DNA of 64,000 bases from Gongronella butleri (lineage: Eukaryota > Mucoromycota > Mucoromycetes > Mucorales > Cunninghamellaceae), in the NCBI GenBank assembly GCA_025201375.1, contig JAIWZP010000057.1:1-64000 (forward strand), written 5' to 3'. How positions within the stretch are numbered: position 1 is the stretch's first letter; each line of letters begins with the position of its first letter. The position numbers and the translations under genes are program-made. The notes beneath the pieces were generated by a model, which worked only from the letters and a program-made list of their open reading frames with translations, was not told where the DNA came from and did no database searches. Positions 34,346 through 46,700 of this stretch are shown piece after piece.

Positions 34346-34754
34346 CTAAGAATTGATGCGTCCAAGAGCGAGCAGGGAGCGCTTGCCATGTCCTCTAGTT
34401 TTGTGGTGATCCGACGAGCTTTTAGAGTGTTTTCCACAATTTACCGACGTGTACCCGCGGATTTGGGTGGCTGCTTGCTATGTAACATGGCCCAGATGCT
34501 CGCTCATGAGCTCATTCATCTCTGACGAGGTTTTCGTAAGTCTCTTAACCCATTGGTCTAGCTTTATCGGCATGAAACTCGAAAATACGAAAAAAAAAAT
34601 TAAGCGTCTTTTGACGCGTTGCTCCCTCCATTCTTTTTGAACAGCCTCCTCTTGCGCATCCAATTTGCATGGAACATGTGAAAAGTGACACATTTATAAA
34701 AAAAAAAAATCATAAATACAACAAGAAAATTTTATTTGCTTTTTTTTTAAGAGT
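34346..34754. other. 3' flank of STT3
   Basis: AT-rich spacer with short A/T homopolymers. No gene seen. Confidence 0.5.
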
Positions 34755-37107
34755 TCAATCCAATTCGTCCATGGCGCGTCGTCGTCGATCGCGGGCCTTT
34801 TTGGACAGGGTCTTCTTTTTCTTTTTCTTGCCATTGGCAAAGTCGGCTGCGTCCTTGTGGGAGCGGCCGAGGGGATCGAGGTCCTTGACCTTGTAGATGC
34901 GGACGATCCAATTTTCGGATGTGAAAGCCTCGTCGACGACGGAGAGGTCTGGGCCCTTGACGGGGAGGCGCTGGTTGCGGACGCGGTCGTGGGGCTGCTG
35001 GCCGCCAAAGAGCTCGTTGAAACGGTAGTAGCTCATTTTGTACATCATGGAATTGCGCATGGCCGGGGATGCCTGGTCGTCGACGCGATAATCGCCGGAC
35101 GGGGTGAAATAATCCTGTTCCTTGATCTTGTCTGGCCACACACCGCTGGCAATGCGGATCATCCACAGGTACTTGTTGATGTCGTCGCCCGAGTAGCCGA
35201 GCAAGCCGCCAAAGATGACGAGCACATAGTCGACGTCGTGTGCGCGCATGATTTCGTACGCGTCCTCCTCACCAGACGACATGGCGCGGCCGACGGTGGC
35301 AATGTGCGTGTTGTTCCACGTGTTGTTGTCGACGAGCGTGGGTCTGTCGGCCATGCCGGCAATCTGGTAGCCATAATCCCACCACGACATGATTTTCGCG
35401 TCCTTTTTCGTGTTCTTGCGCAGCCAGTAGTACGCCTCGCGGAAATCATCAATGATGTGCTGCGACCCGTCGGGATTGCGCGACGCAAGCACGATCGACG
35501 GGCTCGAGTATGCGCTGGAGGTCACCCACGTGCAGTGCCACACAAACATGATCAAAAACAAGCTAAAGCTGAGGATAACCAAGATGCGCGCATCGGGCGC
35601 CAAAATGCCAAACACCTTTTGCTTTTGCTTTTTCTGCTGCGCTTCTTGCTTTTTGCTCTTTTTATCCGTGTCGGACGCACTGGCGCTTGCAGAGGCGGCG
35701 CCGGCGGCATTGGTGTCCTCCACGGCGGCATTGCGCGAAGGCAATTCGAGGTACGTGTCGAGCAACGTGGACAGGGCCATGCCGGCGCAAATGCACACCA
35801 CGGGAGTAAGAGTCAGCATGAGACGGACCATGACACCCGCGAAATACGAGGCAAAAACGCTGTAGACAATGACAAAGACGTGCTCGTCGTTCAATTGCTG
35901 GAAGCACAAGTAGATGCCGGCGGGGAACAAGAAAATGAGCATGTTGAGATCAAAGAAGAACGAGGGCCAGGCTGTGGGTTGATGTTCCGAGACCGAAGCA
36001 ATGATGGGGATGTGGATCTTTGCATAGCCCGTGTCCCACAGCGAATAAAAGCGGCCTGTCCAGGGAGCAATGTAGCCTGTCATGGTCAACCCCACCAGAG
36101 CGCCAAAGCCAAGGACAAAAGTAGCAATGACAATGGCTCGCAACACGACTTGGAATTGTTGCGTCTGCAAATGGCTACGCAACAGAGCCACGAAGCCCAA
36201 GATCTGGCACAGACCAAAGACACCAAGAGCGGCCATGTGTTCCGAGGTGCGCGTAGGCTGGAAACCGACAAAGGGCACTTGCATGGACATCAATGTGCCA
36301 AGGACGTAGAACGTGGAATACGACACGTACACGCGGCTGGAGAAACGGCCCATGAGCATGAGCACAAAAACGTGCAATGGGATCAGATTGATGATGAACA
36401 CATAGCCACCCCAAGCCGCCACCATGTAAAAGTAGAAAAACGCGGCAATGGCGCCGTACAGAGCAGATCCAAGCTTGAGGGCCTTGAGCCACAGGTAAAA
36501 GGTGAACATGAGCAAAAAGATGGCAATGGCCTCATTGTCGTAGGACCCTGCCACCGAGCGCGAGATGTAGCCAGGGGCAATGCCAATGAACGCGGCGGCA
36601 AGCAACCCGGCCGAATGATCCTTCAATTCCTTGGTGAGCAGGTACGTCGCAAACGCCGTGGCGCCAGAAAACAGCGGTGCCGTCAAAACACACACATTGC
36701 GAATATCCACGGGGAAATTCAGCGCATGGAGCACATTGTGGATCGTGGCCGCCGTGACCATCAACCCAGGATACACCGTGCCGCCCACCACGCGTCCAAG
36801 CGGGTACCACGATTGATCGTCAAACCAATTCCAAAAATCGTAAATGCCGTCCTTGACAAGCATCTTTGTCGCGCGATAATTGAACCTAAACACGAGTAAT
36901 TGAAACAGGAGAGATGAGCGACGCGTTTTTTTTTTTATTATGTGTCAAGAGATGAAAAACGACCACTTACCAAGGGTCAAACTCGTGAATAACAGACTCG
37001 TAGCGCACAATACTGAACAGACGAGACGCAAAGGCGACCACGGCAATTAAGCCAAGGATAGTCGCCTTGAGCAGCGTCTTTTGGCTGCTGACAGAAAGCG
37101 CATTCAT
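34755..37107 (-). CDS. STT3: Oligosaccharyltransferase catalytic subunit STT3
   Basis: Two exons, 36971-37107 and 34755-36885, giving 755 aa, close to the family's usual length. STT3 transfers the lipid-linked glycan to Asn of N-X-S/T sequons in the ER lumen. The acidic HEFDPWFNYRAT motif is at the exon junction (DPW at 44-46), about a dozen hydrophobic segments follow, and the SVSEHQPT loop motif is present. The lumenal [10 protein letters not shown] starts near 547. The DINKYLWMI (DK) motif lies near 614. The C-terminus is very basic ([13 protein letters not shown], then [12 protein letters not shown]). A CCAAT element lies about 100 bases upstream. A 680-residue open frame on the opposite strand is only a shadow of its biased codon use. 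Confidence 0.97.
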
Positions 37108-37461
37108 AAGGAGAACAACAAAAGACAGAGAAAGGCCAAGAGAAAAAGAAAAAAGAAAAAAAGGTCCAGCTAAATTGAAGGGCAGCGCTTTCCCGATGTG
37201 CTCGGCCGTGATTGGCTGGAGCCCTTGATAGCGTTGTCCTTTTTAGGCACACGCGCTTGTTCCTTTCGCTTTTTTTTTACAGTAAAAGTCTAAAGGAAGC
37301 TAAAAAGAGCGAAAAAGAGCCCTCTTTTTTTTATTTTTCAAAAAGAAAAAAAAAGCGAAATACAACAACAAAGGAGGGAGATCATGCGCATGGAATGAGT
37401 GGGAAATCAGGGCCAATAAAGTAAAAAAAAAAAAAGGGGGGGAGGGACAGCGCGCGCCTGC
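37108..37461. other. STT3 promoter region and PP2A gene 3' flank
   Basis: CCAAT element at 37209; the rest is A/T homopolymer-rich (about 37326-37360 and 37422-37435). Confidence 0.5.
37209..37219. promoter_or_regulatory. CCAAT-type element upstream of STT3 (inverted copy)
   Basis: TGATTGGCTGG on the plus strand, the exact reverse complement of the element upstream of RAD7. It lies about 100 bases from the STT3 start. Confidence 0.55.
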
Positions 37462-39445
37462 CTAGGAAAAGATGAACAGGTTGTTGGTGGCGGCGACCGC
37501 AATGGTATTGTCGTGTGGATGCCAAGAAGCATGCAGAATCTTCTTGCCAAAGTCCATATTGTCGTTGGGCATATTGGTGCGTGTGCTGAGGCTGCCGCCA
37601 TTCGGGGTTTGCGACGTGGCCATCGGCTCCCTGGACGCGCCAAAGCGCTTTGCTCGGAAGGCATGCTTGTCAGCCTGGAGCACGGTATCGGTTTTGCCCT
37701 GATCATCAAAAATGTGGAACGTATTGCTATACGACCCAGACAGCACAGACCTACGATCACAACATAAAAAAAAGCAAAATGTGTCAATTTTTTCACCTTT
37801 CACATGGTGCGACGCGTGCCCAAAGCGCGTCAAAACGCGTCCGTTCAAGCCAGACACGCGCATCCATTCGAGAAATACGCGCGTCCAAGGGCAGGAAACG
37901 CGTCCATGGGGCAAGATTTGTCGTTTTTTAAAAGACTTACTTTCCGTCCGGGCTAAAGTGTGCCTCAAACTTGTCAAAGATGCAATCGTTCTCGTACAGA
38001 TCGCACAGGCGGTTGCGCAGGTGGTCGTGGATCAGGATGGTCTGCACAGGCCGCGACGTCATGTTGACATCCCACAGCTTGAGGCCCAAATAGTCGCGCG
38101 ACAGCACGTAGCGGCCATCCGAGCTGAACTTGATGTCCGACACCGACGAGATGATCTCTGAGAAGAACGACCGGTTCATCGGGTTCTCCGATTCTTCAAA
38201 CACCGTCGCGTACTGATCACACAACGCCGACGTGCGCATATCGTTCAGCTTGATCGACCCCTTGCTCGAGCTGTACATGAACAAGTTGCAGTGGAACGGG
38301 TGGAATTCGGCCGCCGTAATCACCTCGGTCAGCTCCTCCATGTTGCTCGGCTTGATGTCCACAATGTCTGCGCAAAAAGGAAAAAAAAAAAAGGAACATA
38401 GAATCAATCAACACGTTTGACGCGTCAATGGCCGTGCCGTTGGCTCTAGGGCATCCATGGCAAGGAAAATCAAGGACAGGCACGCCGAGCGGCGCGAGAA
38501 ATGAATAAAAGGAGGCCTTTCTTACTGAATGATTGATTGGAAATGCCCAGATTCCACAGATTGATGCGCAGGTCGTCCGCTGACAGATACGTCTCGCTGT
38601 CTGAATTGATCGAGATGGAATTGATGTGATACGCGTGCGCTGGCAAAATCGTCAAAAAAAAAAAAAAGAAAAAAGAAAAAAAATGAGCAACTAAAGAATG
38701 GAACTTGGCCATGACGATGCCCTCATCGAGACAAAAATTTTACCATTGGCGTACACCTTTTTGGTCTGGGCCTTGACGACATTTTCTTGGTGCACGGGTC
38801 GTGGGATGGCCAATGGGTCGGTTTGCATGCTGCTCTCGGAAAAGAGGCGAATCGACTTGTTGTACACTTTCCACAGCTTGATGGTCTTGTCTGTAAAATG
38901 AGCATGGCCACGCGGATGAGCACGTCATCACGCTCTTTCCCCCTCCTCCCCCTCCTCGCTCGCTGAACTTGCCATTCGTCGTCAATAAAAAGTGGCCCGA
39001 GTTTTGTCGCTTGCACCACTTGATTTGATTGATTTTTTCCTCTATTTCTAAGCTCTTCAGATAGTCGAATTCGGCCTCGTGCGATTGGAACTCGGTGTAG
39101 AACTTGTATTCTTGGCCATGTTTCTAGGACCATGCCAGAAAAAAAAAGATTAAGTAAAATTAGCCCTGCCCTTTTCTCGGCGACCGTACCGTGGAATTGC
39201 GCTGGAACAGCACAACGCGACCGCCTCGGTCACCGGTCGCAAGGTAGTCGCCCGTGCCGTCGAATTCCACGGCCGTAATGATATCGGCTGCGTGAAGAAA
39301 AAGGGAAAATTTTAGCGTTCAAAACGTGTGTATGCGGTCTTGCATCGTGCGCGCATTCAAAAAGAGTCTCACCTTCCGTCATATCATCCGTGTCACCCTT
39401 GTCGCCAAAGCATTGTGAGATTTTCCAGGGGTGTTCTTCGCTCAT
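37462..39445 (-). CDS. CDC55: Protein phosphatase 2A B55 regulatory subunit (WD40)
   Basis: Seven exons: 39373-39445, 39190-39287, 38973-39123, 38744-38890, 38526-38639, 37941-38367, 37462-37750, giving 432 aa. B55 directs PP2A to substrates in mitotic exit and other cell-cycle steps. Family text is nearly unbroken: [100 protein letters not shown] and [20 protein letters not shown]. These are the blades of the seven-bladed propeller. The intron between TTN and DKTIKLW has a GC donor (G|GCAAGT); no GT nearby keeps the frame. The last intron (37751-37940) is long and carries a cluster of ACGCGT motifs. The gene symbol is by homology to the yeast gene. Confidence 0.96.
37808..37905. repeat. ACGCGT cluster inside the last PP2A B55 intron
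   Basis: GACGCGTGCC, AAAACGCGTCC and AAACGCGTCC, with related GCGCGTC pieces, all within about 100 bp. The same motif marks R1 elements, so this may be an R1 scrap; no other R1 landmark is present. Confidence 0.4.
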
Positions 39446-39700
39446 ACTGTAGTAAAAAGAAGAAAAAGAGACGAGAAAGGAGAGGGGATACGCGTAAAAG
39501 ACAAAAACAACAAAAAAGTGAGAGTGGGGAAACGAAAAGAGGTGGGAGTGAAAAAAAAAAATCCGGGTCACACTCCAAAAAAAAAACGTCGCCATTTTAC
39601 TACTCCGCCCGCAACAGCAGATCAATGATGTGCATGCGGGCCCTTTTTTTTTTTACTTTTTCTGTGATTTTGTTATGGCTTGTCGGCCCTCCCCCTTCTT

Positions 39701-40060
39701 TTACGCCTTGTTGGTGGCCACCACGCGGAGATGCACGTACATGAAGCACCACGTGTCGTCGTCACGCTGATGGCATTCAATGGCTTCGGAAATCACGTTT
39801 TTTTTTTTTTTTTTTGTCGGACGGGTTGCCAAAAAGCCTAGACCCCGCCTTCCATGGTGGTCCGCCAGCTCCGTCGGTCGTAGCACGAGCGCCCATGCTC
39901 TGCACGTTCATCCCGTTGACATCGAGCAAACGCTTGTCATTTCTATTTGGCGGGAAGACAAACGGGCAAAAGCACAATGCCGTCGGGTGTCCGTGCCCTG
40001 AAAAAGTGCTCGTTCGCTTTGAGCACGTGATGCATCCAATGCCGAGAAAGGGAGCGCGCG
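39701..40060 (-). pseudogene. Decayed 3' duplicate of the neighbouring methyltransferase
   Basis: The minus strand ends CFMYVHLRVVATNKA*, against FLMYVRLRVVATKK* of the intact gene at 40.5-41.5 kb. Going upstream, LLDVNGMNVQSMGA matches LLEDNGFDVQSIAL, and a DNA block ATGCATCACGTGCTCAA matches ATTCATCACGTGCTCAA of the parent. The matching pieces are in different frames, so at least two frameshifts separate them. A 16-A run replaces the part corresponding to LSVLDANERQ. The N-terminal half with the cofactor-binding motif is absent. This is a tandem, same-strand, truncated copy, now dead. Confidence 0.8.
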
Positions 40061-40084
40061 CTCCAGGCACTCGTTGCCAAGCAA

Positions 40085-40380
40085 CCAGCGATTTTCGATT
40101 TTTCATAAAAAGAGCGGCTGGCGCGTCAGAAACGCGTCGACGCGTCCATACGCAAGTCATGCCGAGACGCATGAATTTGACCACGTCTAAAAGCGAATAC
40201 CACGGCGCTTGACGCGGGTATTCACGCGTCGAAGAAGCACCGCCAAACGTATTTACTATAAATTTTGCTGGAAATCGCCTTTTTCGTTGATCATCAATGT
40301 CCCCTTACGCCGCGTGCCATGCTCTTTGTGGTGATGTGTGTTTCTCGGAGATCCAGGGATTTTTTTTGTTAAGACTTTGA
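40085..40380 (-). repeat. R1 dispersed repeat, partial copy (inverted)
   Basis: AACGCGTCGACGCGTCC near 40130, TTGACGCGGGTATTCACGCG near 40210, and GTTGATCATCAATGTCCCC near 40282 parallel the 63.8-63.9 kb copy (TTTGACACGGGTTTTCACGC and CAATGATCATCGACAGCCAC) and 33.8 kb. It lies exactly between the pseudogene and its parent gene. Confidence 0.6.
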
Positions 40381-40527
40381 AAATAGGACCTCAAATGCAT
40401 GTCACGTCGAATCTAGCCAATTTGACGGTCTGGTTTTTATCTCGTTTTCGTCGGTTATCATTGACAGGGAGGAGGAGAGGGGGTAAATACATAGGAGATC
40501 AAGTCATTGTTCTACTGGACGATTTGA

Positions 40528-41477
40528 CTATTTTTTCGTGGCTACGACGCGGAGACGCACATACATTAGGAACCATTTGCCATCCTCGCGCTGGTAGAAT
40601 GGGCGCATTTCGTCGACGACCTCGGCAATGGCGGCTTGGCGTTCATTGGCGTCGAGCACGCTGAGGAACGGGTCGCCAAATGTCTTGACCCAGCCGGCCA
40701 CGTCTGTCGACAGCTCCGTTGGCCGAGGCACGAGCGCAATGCTTTGCACGTCAAAGCCATTGTCCTCGAGCAGCTTCTTGTAGTGGCCATCTGACGGGAA
40801 GAACCACGGCGAAAGCGCCAATCCGTCATGACCGCGGCGGTTGAGGGCGCCCACCAACGCGCTTTGCACACCGGCGCAATTCATGAACCCGCCAAATTCA
40901 ACGGCCATGCGCCCGCCATCCTTGAGCACGTGATGAATCCCGCGAATCACCGCCACAGGATCGCGCTTCATCCAATGGATGGCTGAAAAAGACAAAAACA
41001 TAAAAACAGAGCATGAGACGCGTCGTTTTGGGCAATTGAACGTGCACTACGCTTACCTGCATTGGAAAACACAGCATCAAAGGGCTCGACATTGTTTTGG
41101 TGTGCCCATGCCAAAAGTTCTTGGCCGTCCACCACGTCATACGTCATGTTGTCGTGCGTCTTGATCGCATTGGCCTTGTCAATCATATTGCTGCTCGCAT
41201 CCACGCCAACCACCTCCTTGCAGAGCGGCGCAAGCTCGTTTGTCAATTCACCGCTGCAAGAATCAAAAAAAAAAAAGAGGGATCGCGTTAATGCCACGTG
41301 GACCACCCCTTCCTCCCTTCATTTTTACCTGCCACAGCCAAGATCAAGGATACGTTCGTGCGCCTGAGGCGCAAGCATGCCAAGAATGGCGTTGCCATAG
41401 GCATAAACAAAGTTGGCATTCTTCTCATAGTCGCTTGCCGACCAGAAATCGCCTTGCTTTTTTTCAGGGGTAGCCAT
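40528..41477 (-). CDS. Class I SAM-dependent methyltransferase (trans-aconitate methyltransferase-like)
   Basis: Three exons, 41329-41477, 41057-41253, 40528-40982, giving 266 aa. Motif I ERILDLGCGSGELTNEL (near residue 42) binds S-adenosylmethionine. VVGVDASSNMI supplies the acidic residue for the ribose and FDAVFSNAAIHWM is the typical post-motif of the trans-aconitate/ubiquinone-biosynthesis-like methyltransferase group. VLKDGGRMAVEFGG is the following strand. The length is normal for a small-molecule methyltransferase. The substrate is not predictable; many fungal members act on small carboxylates or secondary metabolites. A TATA-like CATAAATAG lies about 70 bases upstream (41544-41552, minus strand). 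A decayed 3' copy lies about 470 bp downstream. Confidence 0.88.
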
Positions 41478-42900
41478 TTTCAATACAAACAAAGATAAAA
41501 GATTGAAGTGAGAAAAAGAAAGAAAAAAAGCGTGGCAAGCTGTCTATTTATGCCATCGCAACGTTTTAGTGACGCACACTGGCGAATTGGCTTTTCATTG
41601 GCCAATGGCTATCCCCATTGGGTAACATCCATTCGCTGTGCCTCACTTTTTTGGGTGAATGATTCATTGGGGGAGCGCGTCTGGCCATTGCTGTGTTTTT
41701 TTTTTTTGGCGCAACCTGATGCTTGAGAGCACCAAAAACGAGATAAAAGGGGGTGCCACCCTTTTCGTGGAAACTTTTTCCCGCGAATCATCACCATTGG
41801 CCGACCAGTGACATTTGTCGAAATGATTCAAAAAAAGTGGGCACTTCTTTTGATCGTTCACCCACGACGAATGCAAAAGTTTACCCGTTGCATCTATTCG
41901 ACACGCACACTCACACGTCACCATCAATACAATATCTTGAACAGATGGACGTCCCACGATTTATACACGCAAAAGAGTCGCACAGGAGGCGCGGGTTTCT
42001 TCATTGCCAATGATCCTGTCCCCTGAAATCGCGGAGTTTGATGCCTTTTTCACTTTTTCCGACTTGACACATGATCATGTGCCTTTGTTTCTTTGCGAGG
42101 TTGATTGCCCTTGGATCAAATGTACACATGTCGAGAAAATGAACCTTTTCATTGCCATAAATAGAGGGAGTGGCAAAATCTGCGATTTTTTTGAGAAATG
42201 CGGCTCGTTCTCGGGCTCTTTGGCGTGTGCCTTGAAAGCAATCCGTACTGGATTCTTGCGCCAAGCGAACACGCACCTTTCGAGAGTTTCCGCAGCCTTT
42301 TTGGAGGTGTCACTGGGATCACCATGGACTCCAAAGACGAAAATTGTGCCAATGAATGAGTTTTGCTCGCCGGATGACTAGATTTTTTGGTATGCAACCG
42401 TGGCCATTGCTGGAGGCGCAGCTCCTACGTACCCATTGAGGATGTGAATCCGTGACGCGTGTCCAAAAGTCGACAAAATGGTCATTTTCGTCATTTTCTT
42501 GACATCGATCGCGTCGATCTTCATTCCAGTAGCACAGCGCGCGAGGACGGTGGAAGAGAGCCAAAAAGTTGGCGTGTAGCCCGAGGTGATTCTGCAGCAA
42601 CTTTTACGAAAAATGGGCATTTTTCATGGTTTCTGGAAAATCGCGAATGCTATGCACGTTTTCTTTGTACGCACCCCGGTTGCCATTTGCTCGTCTGGCT
42701 GCTATTGCTCCCACTCATGTTTGTGATGAAGAATGTGCGGGCTTGCCTGCGGCAGCGTCGTGGTGCATGAATTGGGCAAGCGGGCGGTTGCTATTTTTGG
42801 CATGACTCCGACACCTGGGTGAGAGAGGACGGACAAGAAGGTCCGCTGTGTGTGGCCCTGCCACTTTTTCTCCTTCTTTCCTTTTTTTACATCAGAAAAC
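41478..42900. other. Long intergenic region upstream of eL38
   Basis: About 1.4 kb between the divergent methyltransferase and eL38 starts. It contains one GACGCGT (about 42453) and ATTGG/CCAAT cores near 41590-41630 and 41793. Open frames are short and on both strands; none convincing. Confidence 0.5.
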
Positions 42901-43515
42901 ATGGTAAGGCTACCCCCCACTACGACCAAAAGACGCAAACGACGACGAATACGACGAGATGAACCTTTGCACCGGCCCCACCGACACGGACAACGACACC
43001 TTGGATGGAGTTTGTCGTTGTTGCTGACGGATGGATGGATGCATTGGATGGATGGATGCATATTGGATGGATTGGAGAGATGAGGGATCATGCTGACCTC
43101 TTTTTTTTTATTTTTGCTTTCAGCCTAAGCAAGTGCTCGACATTAAGCAATTCCTCGAAATCACTCGCAGAAAGGATGCCAGCTGTAAGGCATTGACGAA
43201 CACGGACAGACGATAAAAAAAGCGACAATTTCACGAGATTGACGGTTTTTTTTCCACTTTTAGCCGCTCGCGTGAAGAAGAACGGTGACAAGTACAAGTT
43301 CAAGGTGCGATGCTCGCGCTACTTGTACACTCTTGTTGTCAACGACAAGCAAAAGGCCACCAAGCTTCGCCAATCCCTCCCCCCTGGTAAGTTTTTTTCT
43401 CATTTTCGGCGCATTGAGCTGCACTACGACCTTTTTTTTTTCCTTGGACGTTGCTGACGCGCGCCTCTTCTTTTTTTTTTTTTTTTCTGCAGCTCTCCTT
43501 GTCAAGGATATCTAA
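42901..43515 (+). CDS. RPL38: Cytosolic ribosomal protein eL38
   Basis: Four exons: 42901-42903, 43124-43184, 43264-43386, 43493-43515, giving 69 aa, the family's usual length. It belongs to the large ribosomal subunit. [58 protein letters not shown] and LLVKDI cover the whole protein. Exon 1 contains only the ATG, with the intron starting immediately (ATG|GTAAGG) and being 220 nt long. Introns just after the start codon are common in fungal ribosomal protein genes. The first intron contains a (GATG)n microsatellite. Confidence 0.96.
43024..43080 (+). repeat. GATG microsatellite in eL38 intron 1
   Basis: Imperfect GGATGGATG repeats with GCATTGGATGG variants, entirely inside the intron. Confidence 0.8.
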
Positions 43516-43707
43516 AAAGCCTCGCCCATCCCCCTTTGTTTCCACAACGCTTTACGATGATTCGACCTTGCGTGTTATTCCTTTTTTATACGATTAAAGA
43601 AGCGATGATTCATTAGAAAAAAAATGGAAGGGGGGAATGACATGAAAAATGAGGAAAAAAAGAGGGAGCAAAAAAGAAGATCTATTATGAAGCGAGAGAG
43701 CATTTTT

Positions 43708-46700
43708 TTAGGGTTCATCCTGGATTTCATGGATGACAGTGCTTCCTGCGCGCACGCCGGTTGGGAATTTGATGATGAGGTCCTGCATGGATTCCTCCTG
43801 GTCGACGGAGACGCGCAGGGTTGTCTGTGTGAGGGTTTGTGTGGGGTCGGCGACGGCGAGGATCCACGAGCCATTGCCGATTTGTTGTTGGAGGACCAAG
43901 ACCACGGGGTCCAATGCCTCGATAAAGACGTCTGTGCCATCGTCGCCGTCGTCGCCATGCTCCCAGGGGACGCTGATGGACGCGGGTTCCCAGAAAGCCA
44001 AGGCGAGCGCCTTTTCTTGCTTGTTGAGTGCCCCGCGCACGCCCTGCATGCGTATGAAATCGAGCTTGTGAGGCGAAGTAGATGTTGGCTGCATGACGTT
44101 GGGGTACACGGTGTAAGTGAGCGCGTCGGCATGCTCGACAGCGGCCTGCCACATGTCGACGGGCGCATGATCATCGGAAATGCCAATGGCGGGCCAATGG
44201 CTCGCACGCACGCCCACTTCAAGATCAACATTGGTGGGCTCTTCAAAGCGATAGAGCGTGCGATCGTGCCAGACGGTGGACGCGTTGGCATACCGGCGCG
44301 ATTCCGACTGTTTTTGGCCGTCGATCCACGTGTCGTCAGAACCTGGGATGCGTTTTGCGCGATTGGCGCGGCGGCGTTGGTCGAGCGTGGTGACCAAGGG
44401 CATGGGCACGTTCATGGTGGTGCCATTGGCGCTGTTGGTAGCATTAGTGGCATTGTTGACCACGGGTATTTCAATAAAAGACGTTATATCGATATCGACC
44501 GCGTACATGGATGGGAAAAAAAAGTATGTCTTTTTGTACGAAATGGACGGATCGCGCGGATCCGTGTAATGCATGACGGCGGTGCCCAATTGCTGGTCCT
44601 GGAGCACGGCGGCGCCCACAAACGCCTGTTTGCCTTGAAATCTTGCATTTCCGTCGTGACATCCAGTGTGTTGCGCAGCCTTGGCCGCGGCCATGTTGGG
44701 TTCGCGTGTCGAAGCGGGGATAGACACGCCGGGGAGTCTGTGCCAGTGCCACGCGCCAAACACGTCGACATAATCGTCGCCTGCGCGATAAACAAAGATG
44801 GCGCCGTCATTCAAGTGCGATCCGAGCAGATTCTGGCCATTGAGGCATTCGGCGGTGGTTGTGCGTGATGACAGCATCTTGAGCGTGACGACAAAGCCCA
44901 AGCCGCGGTGCACTAAATAGTCTGCTTGCCAGAAATGCCTTGTACCGGTCAATGTGCCCTGATTGGCCGATGTGTATGGCCTCTTTAGTCGCGAAGCCAT
45001 GGTTTCCACGGATTTGTAGTAGTGTGACGTGGCATTGGCATCCTTGTGCCACGCTTCGTACATGCCTGCTAGTTCTGTGATGTTCATGACGACGCCTGCC
45101 GAGTTTTGTGCGTCGTGCGACGCCGTGGAGATCATGCGACTGAGGGTGCTGTATTGCCAGAGCCAATTGGCCGTGAGCATGTTGTCCGGCTTCTTTTTTG
45201 TCGGCGGATGCGCGACCATTTGCCACTCTGAGCCTGTCACGAGCGTGGTCAAAGCATTCCACGCGTCGTCGGATGGTTTCCACGCATGCTTGGCCACGTG
45301 CATCATGTCCAGCAGCACGACCCAGTCGCCCATGTACGTGTCGCCGTAATTGCCCGTGTATAGCTGCCGGTCGTGGTACATATACGACCCATCTACCTGC
45401 AACCCATCTTCGCCAGGCAAAGCAAGCACCAAATCACGCGAAGCACGCTCAAACGCGTCGGCCGCCCACTCGGGCGCGTCAATCAGCAATGCCCAGCTGA
45501 CACCGTTGTACACCACATCCAGCAAATTCGTCCCGCCGTGTTGTTCCACCATCGTATACGATCGCCGCGTGAATTTTATGCATTGTTCTTGTTCCCATGT
45601 CGTCAGCGACCCGCGCACAAGCAGGCAGATATTCCCCACGAACCGCGGCACCGCAATCACCTTGAGTTTTCAAAGAAAAAGAAAAAAAATAAGAATTCAC
45701 CATTTTTGTCTCTGTTTTGGGTTCTTTTATCTTTTTTTGGCAAGTTCCGCGACGGTTTTTCTTTACCTGATTATACCAATTTGGCATCCAGAGCCCTGGT
45801 GTACCACAGGGGCAATTCTTGTAGGCGACACCGCCGCTCATGAGACAATCGGGCTCGGCAAAGTCGTGCTGGAACCAATAATCCAATGCGGCATGGATCT
45901 GGTCGAGCAGATGATGCTGGTTCTCTTGATCGTCGTACCACCGCGCGGCCATGATCTCGACGCGCTCAAGGTGGTCCCTAGCCGGCCAATTAGCCGCGCT
46001 ATTTGGAAAAAAAAAAAAGAGAATTAAGCCATCTTGCTGCGTCCAAATGAACCCATTTAATGCACATTTTTCTTTTTTTTTTTTTTTTTACCGCGCGGCA
46101 CACCCCGCCGAGTAATCAATGTCCTCCCAAAGACTCGTCTTGTTCATGAGGATTTGCCTACAAATGGGAAATGGATCAATTAAGGGGCGTGGGCAACAGG
46201 GAGAGCGAAAACAACCCGAAAAAAAAAAAATCAGGGGTCTTGTGTTTTTTTTCTTCTTTTTTTACCATGTGCTGACGCGGTCAAATTTGGGTCGATGAGC
46301 ATTGACAACAATTAGATTCTTTTGGTGCTGGATGAGTGCGAGATCATCGATGGTGAGATTGGTTTGATTGGAGAGTAGGGTGGGCAAGGCGAATGGTTGC
46401 GAGGATGATGTAGCAGCAGGCGCATGGCGATGTTGTGTGCCTATGGCCGGCGACGGCAGCGGCACCATGGCGTGTGGGATGGGCTCTAGGGCGCCATTGG
46501 GTGCGCCCAGGATGGTCTGCGCGGCGCTATTGGGGTCCATGGCCGCGTTGGACGGCAAAAGAATGGGCTCGTGCGTAAAAGTAAAGATGGACAACCTCGT
46601 GGACCAATCGTACCATAGAAAAAAGAGCGACCCTGTCGCCAGACATAGCCGATAGTGCTGCCGTGTATAAAAGTAATACTCGCACCCGAGCAGCAGCAGT

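Noticed and set aside
34857..36899. 680-codon open frame on the plus strand across STT3
   Set aside because: It is antisense to a fully recognisable STT3 protein. The frame is open only because of GC-biased third positions; it has no domain and no splice logic of its own.
43624..44868. 414-codon plus-strand frame across the lyase gene
   Set aside because: Antisense shadow of the large lyase exon, which has clear family 8 motifs.
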